This document shows positions 23,389 to 33,930 of a stretch of DNA of 64,000 nt, one piece after another (positions within the stretch are counted from its first letter, which is position 1; every line of letters starts with the position of its first letter). The position numbers were made by a program, and so were the translations under genes. The notes under the pieces are model-generated. The model ran no database searches. It saw nothing but the letters and a program-made list of their open reading frames with translations, and was not told where the DNA came from. Source of the DNA: Geosiphon pyriformis (lineage: Eukaryota; Glomeromycota; Glomeromycetes; Archaeosporales; Geosiphonaceae). The DNA lies in contig JAAOMT010000258.1 in NCBI GenBank assembly GCA_016748015.1, forward strand, positions 469,008-533,007. Reading direction: 5' to 3'.

Positions 23389-25260
23389 ATGGATTTGGAG
23401 ACTGCCTTTAGTAGCAGCATGTCTAGTAAGAAGGCTACTAAAAGCGTGTTTCACAGTCCTGCTGGTGGTTTTTTTTCACAAAGAAAGAAAGCTTTTCTTG
23501 AAAATGTTAAACATTCTAGTGATGAAAAGGATATTTCTTTGAAGTCTGGTTTTGGTACTAGTGTATATTCTGATGTAGAGAGCCTATCTGGTGATGAAGA
23601 TGTTAGTATATCTGGTGATTTTGATGGTTCTCTCTTGGATTTGGCTGTTAACACTCCCAAGGCTAAATGGGTGAATACTGGTGCGAATTTCGGTTCTCTT
23701 ATTAGTTCTCCTGACTTTGAAATGGATGAAAAGGTGAAGCCCCTCCCACCCCCCCTTAAGAAAAAAGTTCTTTTAAATAAGATTTGGATTGATCCTAAGA
23801 TTATCAAAACTTCTATAGAGGTGTCGGTCAAGAAATTATTTGCTTTAGACATCAATTTTTTGGCTGTGGAAGAGAAATTGACTATGACAAAGACTCAGTT
23901 TGTCAAAAAAATTTTTTCAAAAATCAATGGTTTTGGGGAGGCTACTACTCTCTCAAAATTTGAAGGAATCATCAGATCAACATTTACTTGAAAGGAAAGC
24001 ATGAAAAAGGCTGTTTTATTGGCTGGTGAAAATGGGATCACTGTAAACAGCAATCTTAAGAAACAAAAATTTTGTTCAGATCGGACTGTAGTAATTAAAG
24101 AAATTCTCATGGACATGCTTAAAGATATGATTGTCACCACAGTCGCCAAGTTTGGTGAGATTAGGTCGATCAAAATTCAACTGATTGGCATGTAACAGAA
24201 AGCAGTGGTAAAATTTGCCAATTTAGATCAGGCTGATTAGTTGGCTCTTAGATGGTCATTCTTAATCGGAAAAGATTCTGTGTGCATGACTAAAACCATA
24301 AAAAATTGTGATATCTGGGCATCAAAGAATTAATTTAGGGCACTTTTGTTTATGTTGCCAATAGGGACAACAGCACATAATCTTGGCTCACTTTTGGAAG
24401 CTATTAGTGGAAAAACTTGCATCATCAACCAGTCATTGGAAATGGGTAATAGATTTTGCTGTGCGGTGGTTGGTTTTGGCTTTGACGCAGATTTGGAATC
24501 TGCTTTTTGTACTGAGCCTATTCTTGGTGATATTTGACTCTTATGGGCTAGATTGGATTTGGTTAGGTGTGAAAAATGTGGGCATCTTGGTCATTCAGCT
24601 CTTGAGTGTGATACATTGAATGTGTCATCTCCTGAACTCTTGCTTTCATATAAAAAACCTTTCTTTGGTGCAAATTGTCTTCAGTTGGCTCAATTATATG
24701 CCAAAAAAAATGTTCCTGTTTTCCAGCCAGCAGCTTTTAGTGGCAAATCTTGGGCTCAAATAGTTTCTCTTGCTTTTTCTGCTGGCCATTAGTATTTTGT
24801 TTCTAGTTCCAGTTCTGGTTTTCTCTTCTCGGATAATTCTGATTTGAGTGTTAACAGACTTATCCCTCCTGTTAACATTTCTTTTTTAAGTTCTCATTTG
24901 GCAGTGTTGAAGCACTCTATGGAGCTTTTAGCAGATCAGATTTCCAGCTTGGTGTGTAAACTTGACAATTTGAACTTAGTGCCTTTAGACTCTTCTCCAT
25001 CGTCTAGTATTGTGGCTCCTTCTTCAGTTTCAGGTTTGGATTTTGGTACAGGTATGGTTTTGAATGATCCTGTAGAGATCCCTTCATCTTCTTCTAATAG
25101 CTTGAATTTGGGTCTTAATAGTTCAAAGGTTTTGACTTCCAAGGTGGGCTTTTTGGAATCCAAGTTGGTAGTTCTGGAGGTCTCTATTGGTTTGGTTTTG
25201 GCAAAGTTAGATCTGTTGTATGCTGGTTTAGGGTCTCATATTCAGTTTTCTTCCCAATGA
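23389..25260 (+). pseudogene. LINE copy 1 ORF1 (RNA-binding, zinc knuckle), nonsense-mutated
   Basis: A single frame of 624 codons is broken only by six nonsense codons: TGA 23989, TAA 24193, TAG 24238, TAA 24331, TGA 24535 and TAG 24790. The layout is an acidic, serine-rich N-terminus, an RRM-like segment around 24070-24270 (VVIKEI then KAVVKF), a CCHC zinc knuckle RCEKCGHLGHSALEC near 24570, and a C-terminal heptad-rich region around 24880-25240. ORF1 proteins of Tad-like LINEs bind the element RNA. The stop TGA overlaps the ORF2 start codon in the sequence ATGA. There are no frameshifts, so this copy decayed by substitution. Confidence 0.8.
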
Positions 25261-25362
25261 GCGATTTGATCTGGAAGTTTGCTATATACAACGTTCATGG
25301 CATCAATGTGCTGGCTAAGCAAAAAGATGTGGTGTGTTGGCATATGGAATCTGAGAATATGG
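25257..25362 (+). pseudogene. LINE copy 1 ORF2, first 35 codons
   Basis: ORF2 opens with MSDLIWKFAIYNVHGI, the start of the apurinic-type endonuclease domain, aligning with THLIWKIATCNIRGMN of copy 2. It is cut by gypsy element A within an ATG codon. The remainder is at 44655-49217. Confidence 0.8.
25359..25362. repeat. Target-site duplication of gypsy A, left copy (ATGG)
   Basis: ATGG directly precedes the TGTTAC terminus of the LTR and recurs directly after the GGTAACA terminus at 44655-44658. One copy fits the reconstructed LINE reading frame. Confidence 0.85.
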
Positions 25363-26341
25363 TGTTACTGAAAGTTTTTGGGTCTTTTTTCTTAAATGTT
25401 GTTAATGCTTGTTTGCTGTGAATTCACGTTTTCTAGATGTAGTTGAACCTCCAATAACTGAATTTTATCTTCAAATTATCTCCTATAATTTGAACTGCTG
25501 AGCTTATAAGTAGAATGGCCAATTCCATGCCAGTTACTTTGTATAGTTATGTTGTAGTAAATGTTAACTCTTTCTCAGGAATTGCTTGTCTGGAAGCTCA
25601 CTAAAAATGTGTAGTTACTTTGCTGTGAAAGTCAACTCTTCTACAGGAATCTCATCTGTAGGCTACTCTAATGATTGTAATAAGAAAATAAAAAAAAAAT
25701 AAAAGAAATGTAAAAGAAATAGAATTCTGTCAAGGGAAACGTTTTCTATCCAGGCCTGGAGTCATTAACAGTTTATTGAAATTGGTAGCTAATCAATTTC
25801 AAAATGTTAATTGGGTTTTAGGGATTTTCCAAGTACAATAATTAAAGAATTTGGTTTTTCAAATTATTTGATATTTATTTCTTTTTGTGTATATAGAAAT
25901 GGTTTTAAGAGATAAATCTAAAGTAAGATACATTTTCTTGAAGAGAAAAGCCCTTCTTTTATACAACTTGTCATAACACTATTCTATGAACTTGAACTTT
26001 GCTATTTTCTACAATTTCGCTGAACTAAAGATACATTTCGGCGAACTACAAGTTATTTCTGTGAACTATTAGATATTTTGGTGAACTATCAATTATTTCA
26101 GCAAATTTTTACAAATTTTGGCAAACTTTTGAATGTTACATAGTTTGGAGTATTGCATGATTGATCATTGCAATTAGGTTACATTTGTGTTGTGTACAAA
26201 TTGGGTTATTAATTAATTGATAATTTCGGACATTTTTGCTAATATAATAAGTGATAATTTGAAATAATAATATGCTAATTAATAATAGGAATTATAAGAT
26301 AATTTCATGCTAAATAATATCTCTAATTTTGTCTGGTAACA
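25363..26341 (-). repeat. 3' LTR of gypsy A (LTR1)
   Basis: The LTR is 979 bp and bounded by the inverted termini TGTTAC and GGTAACA. It contains a degenerate tandem array of an ATTTCGGTGAACTA-type unit at about 26020-26130. The final codons of ORF3 and its TAG stop (26310-26312) lie inside it. Confidence 0.92.
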
Positions 26342-27029
26342 TAACCTTCTCTTCAAGACTGAGCTCCATCGAAGTCCAAGTACTGTCTGTCATTTTCAGA
26401 TAATAATCCAAAATTATTGAAGAAATTTGGTCTGAAAATTGTTAAAATTTCAGTTCTGTGAGCTTTCCAATGTATTGAATCTTCAAAGATTGAAAAATTG
26501 AGTTTTGTAGTATATTTTCACAGGTGTAGAATAGGTCATAAAGTCTAAAAGCAGCTCTGAGCCTGTAGTAACTGTTTGTTGATCCAGTTGTTGTCTTGAA
26601 TTCATTGTGAAGTTGTTTCTGAATAGCTTTTTTTGTGAGATTTGCTGTTGTAAGTTCCAGTTTCTATTCGTAAAGTGTTTTTCCAATGTGAAAATATTTA
26701 TAGATTAGAGAATATTCAGTGTTTTCCTCATTGAGACACAGTTGAAATCTTTGTTGAATTGTAGCATTTAGTGGAATACTAATCAGAGTGAGCATTAGGT
26801 TTTCTCTTAAAGCAAGCTTTAAAAGTTCTGGCAGGTGAATTCCAGAATAACTTCTTGTGTTCTTCTTATATGGGTGATATTTTCATAAATTTGGGGCTAA
26901 ATTTGTAACTACTTCTGTTTGGGTATAATTAATGTGGTTTCTAGTAACAGTAATGGATAATTCGGGTATTGTTTTTAAAGCTAACATTAGTTTTTGAAAT
27001 AATTGTTGAATGTTTTGAGAAATAGTCAT
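26310..27029 (-). pseudogene. Gypsy A ORF3, unknown protein in the env position
   Basis: One frame of 240 codons runs from ATG at 27029 to TAG at 26310-26312. It is interrupted only by three nonsense codons (a TGA after NLAPNL, a TAG after KTLYE, a TAA after TELKF). It lies downstream of the integrase, where gypsy-like elements may carry env. The product has no signal peptide or membrane segment; it looks helical and soluble (for example NIQQLFQKLMLALKTI and YRLRAAFRLYDLFYTCENIL). The polypurine tract is part of the coding sequence, and the last dozen codons are inside the 3' LTR. Element B has the same start and end. I do not recognise a domain. Confidence 0.6.
26345..26354 (-). other. Polypurine tract of gypsy A
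   Basis: On the minus strand the purine run GAAGAGAAGG lies three bases before the 3' LTR, the expected place for plus-strand DNA priming. The tract simultaneously encodes Glu and Lys codons of ORF3. Confidence 0.7.
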
Positions 27030-27099
27030 TATAAGAGATTTGAAATAAAAGAAAATTATTTTTGGTGTATGGGTTTTTATGTTATTTTTGTTTTGATTG

Positions 27100-27379
27100 T
27101 TTTTAAATTATAAGGGAATAACTAGTAAAATTAATTTAAGTGTTCAGGTTGGAAGGTTGTTCAATAACAACTATTGGTTCTAAGTTTCAGAGAATATCTT
27201 CGGGATTGACTAAAGGGGAATGTATACCAATTTGTGGAATTAATGATTTAGGCTTGTTTTTGGAATGATAGTGTTTCAGACAATCTCCATGTGCAACTTT
27301 TGCTAGAATTTTGTCATTGAGTCTTAGCTTGTATGATCCGTTGCCTAAGACTTTATGGATAAAAAATGGTCCATCCCAT
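27100..27379 (-). pseudogene. Gypsy A integrase, C-terminal end
   Basis: This short segment continues the integrase C-terminal domain (DGPFFIHKVLGNGSYKLRL). The rest of the A integrase lies on the other side of element B (36828 onward). The last base before B is the end of the CCAT duplication (27376-27379). Confidence 0.75.
27376..27379. repeat. Target-site duplication of gypsy B, left copy (CCAT)
   Basis: CCAT precedes the TGTTAC terminus of B and is repeated after its GGTAACA terminus at 36824-36827. The uninterrupted site can be read in the integrase of B near 29030. Confidence 0.85.
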
Positions 27380-28358
27380 TGTTACTGGAGGTTTTTGGTC
27401 TCTTTTCTGTAATGTTGTTGATACTTATTTGCTGTGAATTCACGTTTTCTGGATGTGGTTGAACCTCCAGTAACTGAATTTATCTTCAAATTATCTCCTG
27501 TAATTTGAACTTGCTGGGCTTATGAGTGGAATGGCCAATTCTATGCCAGTTGCTTTATGTAGTTACGTTGTAGTAAACGTCAACTCTTTCCCAGGAATTG
27601 CTTGTCTGGAAGCTCACTAAAAATGTGTAGTTACTTTGCTGTGAAAGTCAACTCTTCTACAGGAAACTTGTCTGTAGGCTACCCTAATGATTGTAATCAG
27701 AAAAGAAAGAAAAATAAAAAAAGTGTAAAAGAAATAGGATCTTATTAAGGGAACGTTTTCTATCCAGGCCTGAAGTCACTAACAGTTTACTGAAATTGGT
27801 AGCTAATCAATTTCGAAATGTTAGTTGGGTTTTGGGGATTTTCTAAGTACAATAATTAAAGAATTTGGTTTTTCGAATTATTTGATATTTATTTCTTTTT
27901 GTATGTATAAGAATGGTTTTAAGAAATAAATCTAAAGTAAGATACATTTTCTCGAAGAGAGAAGCTCTTTTTTTATACAACTTGTCATAACACTATTCTA
28001 TGAACTTGAACTTTGCTATTTTCTAAAATTTTACTGAACTAAAGATACATTTTGGCAAACTATAAGTTATTTCGGCGAACTATTAGATATTTCGGTGAAC
28101 TATCAATTATTTTGGCGAATTTCTACAAATTTCGGCGAACTTTTTGAATGTTACATAGTTTGGGGTATTGCATAATTGATCATCGCAATTAGGTTACATT
28201 GGTGTTGTGTACAATTTGGGTTATTAATTAAATGATAATTTCGGACATTTTTGCTAATATAATAAGTGATCATTTAAAACAATAATATATGCTAATTAAT
28301 GATAGGAATTATAAGATAATTTCATGCTAAATAATATCTCTAATTTTGTCTGGTAACA
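27380..28358 (-). repeat. 3' LTR of gypsy B (LTR2)
   Basis: The 979 bp LTR has TGTTAC and GGTAACA termini. It shares B-specific variants with the LTR at 35885-36823, for example ACTTGCTGGGCTTATGAG where A reads ACTGCTGAGCTTATAAG. The tandem GAACTA-type units lie at about 28030-28150. Confidence 0.9.
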
Positions 28359-28361
28359 TAA

Positions 28362-28371
28362 CCTCCTCCTC
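28362..28371 (-). other. Polypurine tract of gypsy B
   Basis: On the minus strand GAGGAGGAGG lies three bases from the LTR start and is purer than the corresponding tract in A. Confidence 0.75.
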
Positions 28372-28464
28372 AAGACTGAGCTCCATCGAAATCCAAGTAC
28401 TGTCTGTTTTTTCCAGATAATAATCCAAAATTATTGAAGAAATTTGGTCTGAAAATTGTTGAAA

Positions 28465-28578
28465 NNNNNNNNNNNNNNNNNNNNNNNNNNNNNNNNNNNN
28501 NNNNNNNNNNNNNNNNNNNNNNNNNNNNNNNNNNNNNNNNNNNNNNNNNNNNNNNNNNNNNNNNNNNNNNNNNNNNNN
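28465..28578. other. Assembly gap (114 N)
   Basis: By comparison with element A (26450-26938) the missing stretch should be about 490 bp, so the gap length is probably an underestimate. Confusion between the two near-identical elements is a likely cause. Confidence 0.9.
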
Positions 28579-28836
28579 TTTCCAGTAACAGTAATAGATA
28601 ATTCAGATATTGTTTTTAAAGCTAACATTAGTTTTTGGGATAATTGTTGAATGTTTTGAGGAATAGTCATTATAAGCAATTGAAAAAATAAAAATTATTT
28701 TTGGTGTATGGGTTTTTATGTTATTTTTGTTTTTGTTTTTGTGAGATTGTTTCTAAATTATAAGAGAATGACTAGTAAAATTAAATTAAGTGTTCAGGTT
28801 GGAAGGTTGTTCAATGACAACTATTGGTTCTAAGTT

Positions 28837-30199
28837 TCAGGGAATATCTTTGGGACTGACCAAAGGAGAATGTGTACCAATTTGTGGAATTAATGGTTCA
28901 GGATTGTTTCTGGAATAATAGTGTTTCAAATGATTTCCATGTGCAACTTTTGCTAGGATTTTGTCATCAAGTCTTAGCTTGTATGATCCATTGCCTAGAA
29001 CTTCATGGATAAAGAATGGTCCATCCCATTTATTTTCAAATTTTCTACTCCATTGTTTTTCAGTTTTAGTTCTGTGTAAGAGAACTTTGTTTCTAATTTT
29101 GAATTTATTGGTGACTGAAGGCAATTTGTCATCATGCCGTTCTTTTTGTTGAACTTGGGAGTGTTCAATATGGATGGCTGCTATTCATTGTTTTCCTTCT
29201 AATGTACTAAGCAGAGTATAGGCTCTTCGCTGAAGTGTTTCTTGGAAATTGTTTTTATCGATCAGTTGTGCTGGGTATGTTTCCACTGTGAAACTAATTG
29301 GTAATGTTGCCATCCTTCCATAAGTTAAATCAAATGGTGTGTTTTTCGTAGTATCTTGTTTTAATGTCCTTTATGCTAGTAACACTGATGGAATAAAGAG
29401 ATCCCATTCTTGCTTAAAATTGGTTGAGACTTTGGCTAATGACTCACACAATGTTCTGTTAAAATGTTTCACAAGTCCGTTTGTTTGTGGATGGTAGGGC
29501 GAAGACAGAAGTCTTTTGACATTGAATTGTTCACAAATTTCTTGTATCAGGTTGTTCACAAAGTGTGTTTCCTGATCGGATAAAAGTTCAATTGGACATC
29601 CATGTTTACAAATGATGTCTTTGTAGATAAAATTTGCTACTGATTTTGCATCTGCTCATTGAATGGCTCTGGCTTTGGGCCATTTAGTAAGATAGTCTAC
29701 AGCTACTGCAATATAATGGTTTCCTTGAGTGGTAATAGATAGTGGTCCGACTAAATCAATACCAACTCTGTCAAAAGGCTGTCCAACTTTGATTGAATTT
29801 AAAGGTTCTGTAGGGCGAGTTCCTCTTCTTCTTTGACAACTATCACAAGATTCAACATATTCGTGAATGTCTTTTCTCATTCGAGGCCAAAAGTAGTATT
29901 CTAGTGTTCTTTGGGTGATGTTATCTTTTCCGAAGTGTGCTGATAAAGAATCCGAGTGCATGTTGTATAAAATGGTCTCTTTTTCTTGTTCTTGTATTAA
30001 TCTGAGTGGTTTGGTTGGGTTTTTGAAATTTTGATGATAGATAATGTTGTTGTGTAGAAAATATTGTTTGGCTTGTTGTTGTAACCAATGTTTTTTGTCT
30101 GGGGACCAATCTGTTGGGATTGTTAATGTCTCCAAATATTGTTTGAGATTGTTGTAGTTTTCGGGGTTTATTGTTTGTTGTTTTAATGCTGTTAATTCA
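28837..30199 (-). pseudogene. Gypsy B integrase
   Basis: In order, the segment encodes an H2C2 zinc-binding N-terminus (His pair in MHSDSLSAHFG, then SCDSC), the rve core, and a C-terminal domain with FENKWDGPFFIHEV. Two catalytic Asp are present (VGIDLVGPL and LLSDQETHF). The third acidic residue of the D,D(35)E triad is Lys (codon AAA at 29467-29469, in TNGLVKHFNRT). In-frame TGA codons occur, for example before ADAKSVANF and before IAAIH; both are shared with element A. Integrase joins element cDNA to the genome, and this copy should be inactive. Confidence 0.8.
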
Positions 30200-31829
30200 A
30201 TTGGGTGTTGGTTTTGTTTCTAATCTTGCCTCATCCTTGAGAGACAATCAACATTGGTGTGGAGTTTTCCTGGTTTGTGGTGTACAATGTATTGGTAATT
30301 AGCTAAAAATCCTGTCCATCGGGTTTGTTTTGTGTTCAGCTGGGTGTTTTTGTTTTAAAGCCATTTAAGTCCAATATTATCAGTGATAATATCAAATTTT
30401 TTGGGTCTGAGGTAAAGGTTGAAGTGATATAGGGCCCAGATTACTGCTGCAGTTTCTAATTCTGTTGCGGAGTAGTTCTTTTCGGCTGGCTTTAATGTTC
30501 TACTAGCATAAGCAATTACTCACTCATTTCTATTGTCATCTAACTGTGATAGGATGGCACCAAAGGCAGTATAAGAAGCATCAGTTGCTAATCGGAATTG
30601 GTTGCTGAAGTCTGGGTAGGCAAGGATTGGGGCTGTTGTGAGTTTTTTCTTGAGTATCTTGAAGGCATTTTGGTGTTTTTTTGTCTATTTGTATTCGACA
30701 TTTTTCGTAGTGAGCTGGTTGAAGGGTTTTGCAATTTCTGAGAATCCTTTGATGAATTTTCAGTAATAGGATGCTAATCCAATAAATCCTCTTAATTCTG
30801 TGGTATTTCGTGGAGTCTTGAAGTTTTTGACAGTACTGATTTTTCCAGGGTCTGGTTTAATTCTATCTTTGCTAACAATGTGACCAAGAAAAGCTAAACT
30901 TGTTTTTCCGAAGTAGCATTTTCAATGTTCAATTTCAATTCTGCTTTCCATAATCATTGAAAAACTTTTTGCAGGTGAATTAAATATAGCTCGAAAGATG
31001 GTGAATAAACATCAGTGTCATTAAGATAAACTACTACTGATTTCCAAAGGAGACCTTTGTAAACAACATCCATAAGTCTTTGGAATGTTGCTGGTGCATT
31101 GCATAATCCGAAAGACATTACATTGAACTTGTAATTTCCTCCTTGAGTGGTAAATGCTGTTTTGGAGTGGTCTTTGGGATCCATAGCAACTTGTCAGTAT
31201 CCACTCTCTAAATCTAATGTTGAAAAGTATTTGGACTTTCCAAGGGCATCTAACATGTCATCAATTCGGGGAAGAGGGTAGGCATCCCCAATGGTGACAC
31301 TGTTGAGTTGTCAGTAATCAACACAAAATCATATCTTTCCATTTTTCTTTTTAACTAGAACTACAGGTGAGGCCCATGGGCTCATTGATGGTTGAATAAG
31401 CCCATTGTTAAGCATCCATTGTACTTCTTCTTGGATAAATTGGTGACTTTCTGGAGCAACTTAGTAGGCTTGTTGTCACCTGGGTTTGGCATCTCCTGTA
31501 TAGATTTGGTGTTAAACCAAATCAGTTCTTCTTAAGTCATTGTTGTTTTTGGCGAAGATATCAGCAAATTCTGCAATTAGTTCTTTGAGCTGGGTTTGTT
31601 GTTGTAGTTCAAGTTGTTCCATGTTGATTCGAGATAGTTTTTCTATGACAATATGGTAGTTTTCAGAGCTAGGGTTTGGGTTGATTTTCAGTAGTGAATG
31701 TCCAATAATTTCAGGGAAATCGGAGACTGTTTAGGGTAATTCTTGTTGAAATATATTACTGTAAATAACTCCAATTTCTAAATTATTTAATAAAATTATG
31801 GGGTAATTATTGGGATTGTAAAAAGTAAC
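30200..31829 (-). pseudogene. Gypsy B reverse transcriptase and RNase H
   Basis: RT motifs are readable: SMSPWASPVVLVKKKNGK, then MSFGLCNAPATFQRL. The catalytic box reads VVVYLNDTDVY, so the first Asp of the YxDD pair is Asn (codon AAT at 31020-31022). Several nonsense codons interrupt RT, including TGA where A keeps Trp or Arg (for example 31310 region against 39100 in A). RNase H follows (ATDASYTAFG) with further stops and a frameshift before the integrase. The product would copy element RNA into DNA; here it is dead. Confidence 0.8.
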
Positions 31830-32594
31830 TCAGACTTTCTTTGTTCCTTCTGGAATATAAATGTTTGGGATCAAAATATTATGTTTCAAACAGACTTGTT
31901 CATTGGACTCAAAAATTTGTTGTGTGGTTGTTGGCTTTGTGCAAGTGTAAATTTCTGGATGTTCTCCAAAGGGTGAGATGGTAATCGGTTGTGGAAGTCT
32001 GAGAATCTGGTGGGATTCGTTCTGTGTGTTAAGAGCTATATTAACTGGAACTGTGAATTGTCCAGTTGAACCAAAATCTTGGGTTCCTCTATTGCTTTTT
32101 CCTAATTGTTTTCTTTGATTGACTAGTTGCAAACCTGAAATGTTGATTAAGGGTAGATAAATAGCTTGGGCAATTTTTTCAGCATGTTCGATCTTGAATG
32201 GTTTGTCAGTTTCATTTTGAAGCATCACTGTAATGTCTCCAGTATATTCAGCATTGATTATTCCTCCTCTGACATTGATTCCTTTGCTTGCCAGAGAAGA
32301 CCAGGAGGTGATTTGAACCATTGCTCCTGGTGGGATTTCGAGTGCAATTTTGAGATTGATTTTTGTGAGAGATTTGGGTTTGAGAACAAGAGTATCCTTG
32401 CCTGGATATTTTAGGTCATATCCAGCATCAATTTCGTGTGCTTTTTCAGGTTTTATTCTTTGTCCATTGTTGTTGAAGTATTTAAGTTGTAAGGCAGGCT
32501 GATTTTTGATAAGGTAGATGGGTGTTGTTTCAATTTCTTCCGTTTCTTTAGGTTCTCCAAATTCAATTTCATTCTCATCATTTTCGCTGGGCAA
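31830..32594 (-). pseudogene. Gypsy B dUTPase domain of the polyprotein
   Basis: The central 150 residues are a trimeric dUTPase: motif 1 AHEIDAGYDLKY, motif 2 SWSSLASKGI, motif 3 GGIINAEYTG, motif 4 HAEKIAQAI and motif 5 RGTQDFGSTG. dUTPases convert dUTP to dUMP and limit uracil in cDNA. Departures are Trp for the motif 2 Arg (codon 32301-32303), Asn for the motif 3 catalytic Asp (32253-32255) and Asp for a motif 5 Gly. About 90 further residues of unknown function lead to the RT. The domain lies in frame with the protease and RT, so it is a polyprotein segment and not a captured separate gene. Confidence 0.85.
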
Positions 32595-33071
32595 GGGGAT
32601 ACTAAGAGCATAGCATTTGGGACATTATTGTTCATCGCAAGGCATAATGCATTCTTCACATAGCCTAATGTTCATTTGCTCTAATCGTTGAATTTGAGCT
32701 TTTTGAGTTAGGTAGGTGTGACTTGCAATTTGGTGATAGACTTTTACTTCATCTTTGTAATCGAATCCAGCTAATTCCATAGTGTATTCAATGTATTCTG
32801 CTTCCTTCATTTGACAAACATCTTCTTTGGTAGCTTCATTAATTAATGCCATTGCTAAGTCGAAAATCATCTCAGCATCATGAGGGTAGTGATAAAGTTT
32901 GTTGAGAGCACGGTTGTATGCTGCATTAAAGGGTGTTCCTCTTTTTACTTTTTCTGAAATTGATAAAGCATATTGGCAGGTCTGATCACAGACACCTCCT
33001 TTTATTGCTACATCAATCCAATTGCATTCTTCTAGTAGCATATCTCCACAAGTCAAACAAGAGGTGTTGTC
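32595..33071 (-). pseudogene. Gypsy B cysteine-rich region between protease and dUTPase
   Basis: The segment continues from the Cys-rich end of the protease ORF (CYYCKACHRERW) with SCLTCGD, GGVCDQTCQYAL, a helical stretch of about 100 residues, then LCEECIMPC and CPKCYAL. The repeated C-x2-C pairs suggest two zinc-binding modules around a helical core. A single TGA after PCDEQ, where A has Trp, separates it from the dUTPase. Element A has the same arrangement (40380-40990). I recognise no named domain. It could be an RNA- or nucleocapsid-binding accessory part of the polyprotein. Confidence 0.6.
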
Positions 33072-33930
33072 TCATTTTCCGCTTTTTTTTATTAGATGGC
33101 CCCATCGCTCTCTGTGGCAAGCCTTGCAGTAATAACAAGTATGATTTTCATATTTTTCTTCAGGTGAAATGCAGGCTCCCATTGATGATAGTTTTTTGTG
33201 ACAGTCCTTATATTTAAGGAGAATATAGGGGCGTTGTTTTCTTGGTTCAGGTTTTGAGTAAGATATATTCCATCCAGAGGTTTCGGGTTTAGTGTGTGGT
33301 GTAAAATGTTCTTGTTCTGTTTCATCAGCCCAGTTGGACATTGATCCAAGAGCCATGAATGTTTCAATTATTGGTTTTTCTTTTTCTGGTTCAAATTCAA
33401 AAGCCGGGGCTTTTTCAGAGCATTTGTTAAATGTACCACAAATGACAGGTACCCGGATGTGTTGTCCTTGGTAGGAGATTGTTAACTCTTGTGTTTCCCA
33501 GTTCAGATTAGCATTGGCTTTTTGAAGCCAATTATTTCCGACGAGAGCTTGGTACTGGAGTGTGTTCATTACAAGAACTTTGACTGGAATGGTGATTCCA
33601 TCAAGAGTGAATGAAAAATTGTTAATTTCTCCTACTGGAGTCTTTTTCATGCCATCGGCAGTGACGATTACTGTTTGAGCTGGTCGGTCGACATTTCTTT
33701 TCAACTGTTGCATTAACTGGTAGGTAATAATGCTTCCAACAGATCCACTGTCTAAGATCAAATGAATTGGTTTTCTTTCTACTTCAGCTTCTGTGTACAT
33801 TGCAGTGATGGCTTTTTGCTCATTAGCCACTGCATTGCTAAGCAAGAATGGTGATTCATTTGCTTCAAATTCAAAAGGAAAGATATCAGAGAGATTGGCA
33901 TTATCAGCAATTCGGGCTGGTGGAATAATG
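33072..33930 (-). pseudogene. Gypsy B aspartic protease
   Basis: The retropepsin-like active site ILDSGSVGS lies near 33745-33755, in an otherwise typical single-lobed domain (VKVLVMNTLQYQALVGNNWL). It matures the polyprotein. Its frame differs from gag by a one-base difference near 33965 that is absent from A, so the frameshift is secondary. The C-terminal third leads into the Cys-rich region (CKDC, CYYCKAC). Confidence 0.75.

Larger units (their letters stand above)
23281..25362 (+). mobile_element. LINE copy 1, 5' part (interrupted by gypsy element A)
   Basis: This piece carries a pyrimidine-rich leader, ORF1 and the first 35 codons of ORF2 of a Tad-like LINE. It ends exactly at the ATGG target duplication of gypsy A (25359-25362); the element resumes at 44655 with ATGG. 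Removing the insertion and one ATGG restores the ORF2 frame through a segment that matches copy 2. The 5' end of the LINE is not sharply defined. Confidence 0.85.
28327..28670 (-). pseudogene. Gypsy B ORF3 (interrupted by N gap)
   Basis: It starts MTIPQNIQQLSQKLMLALKT at 28670 and ends at the TAG inside the 3' LTR (28327-28329), as in element A. The middle is hidden by the N gap. Next to the LTR the tract GAGGAGGAGG encodes three Glu codons, so the polypurine tract overlaps the coding sequence here too. Confidence 0.5.

Noticed and set aside
26310-27029. ORF3 as an envelope gene
   Set aside because: No signal peptide, fusion segment or membrane anchor is visible; only its position is env-like.
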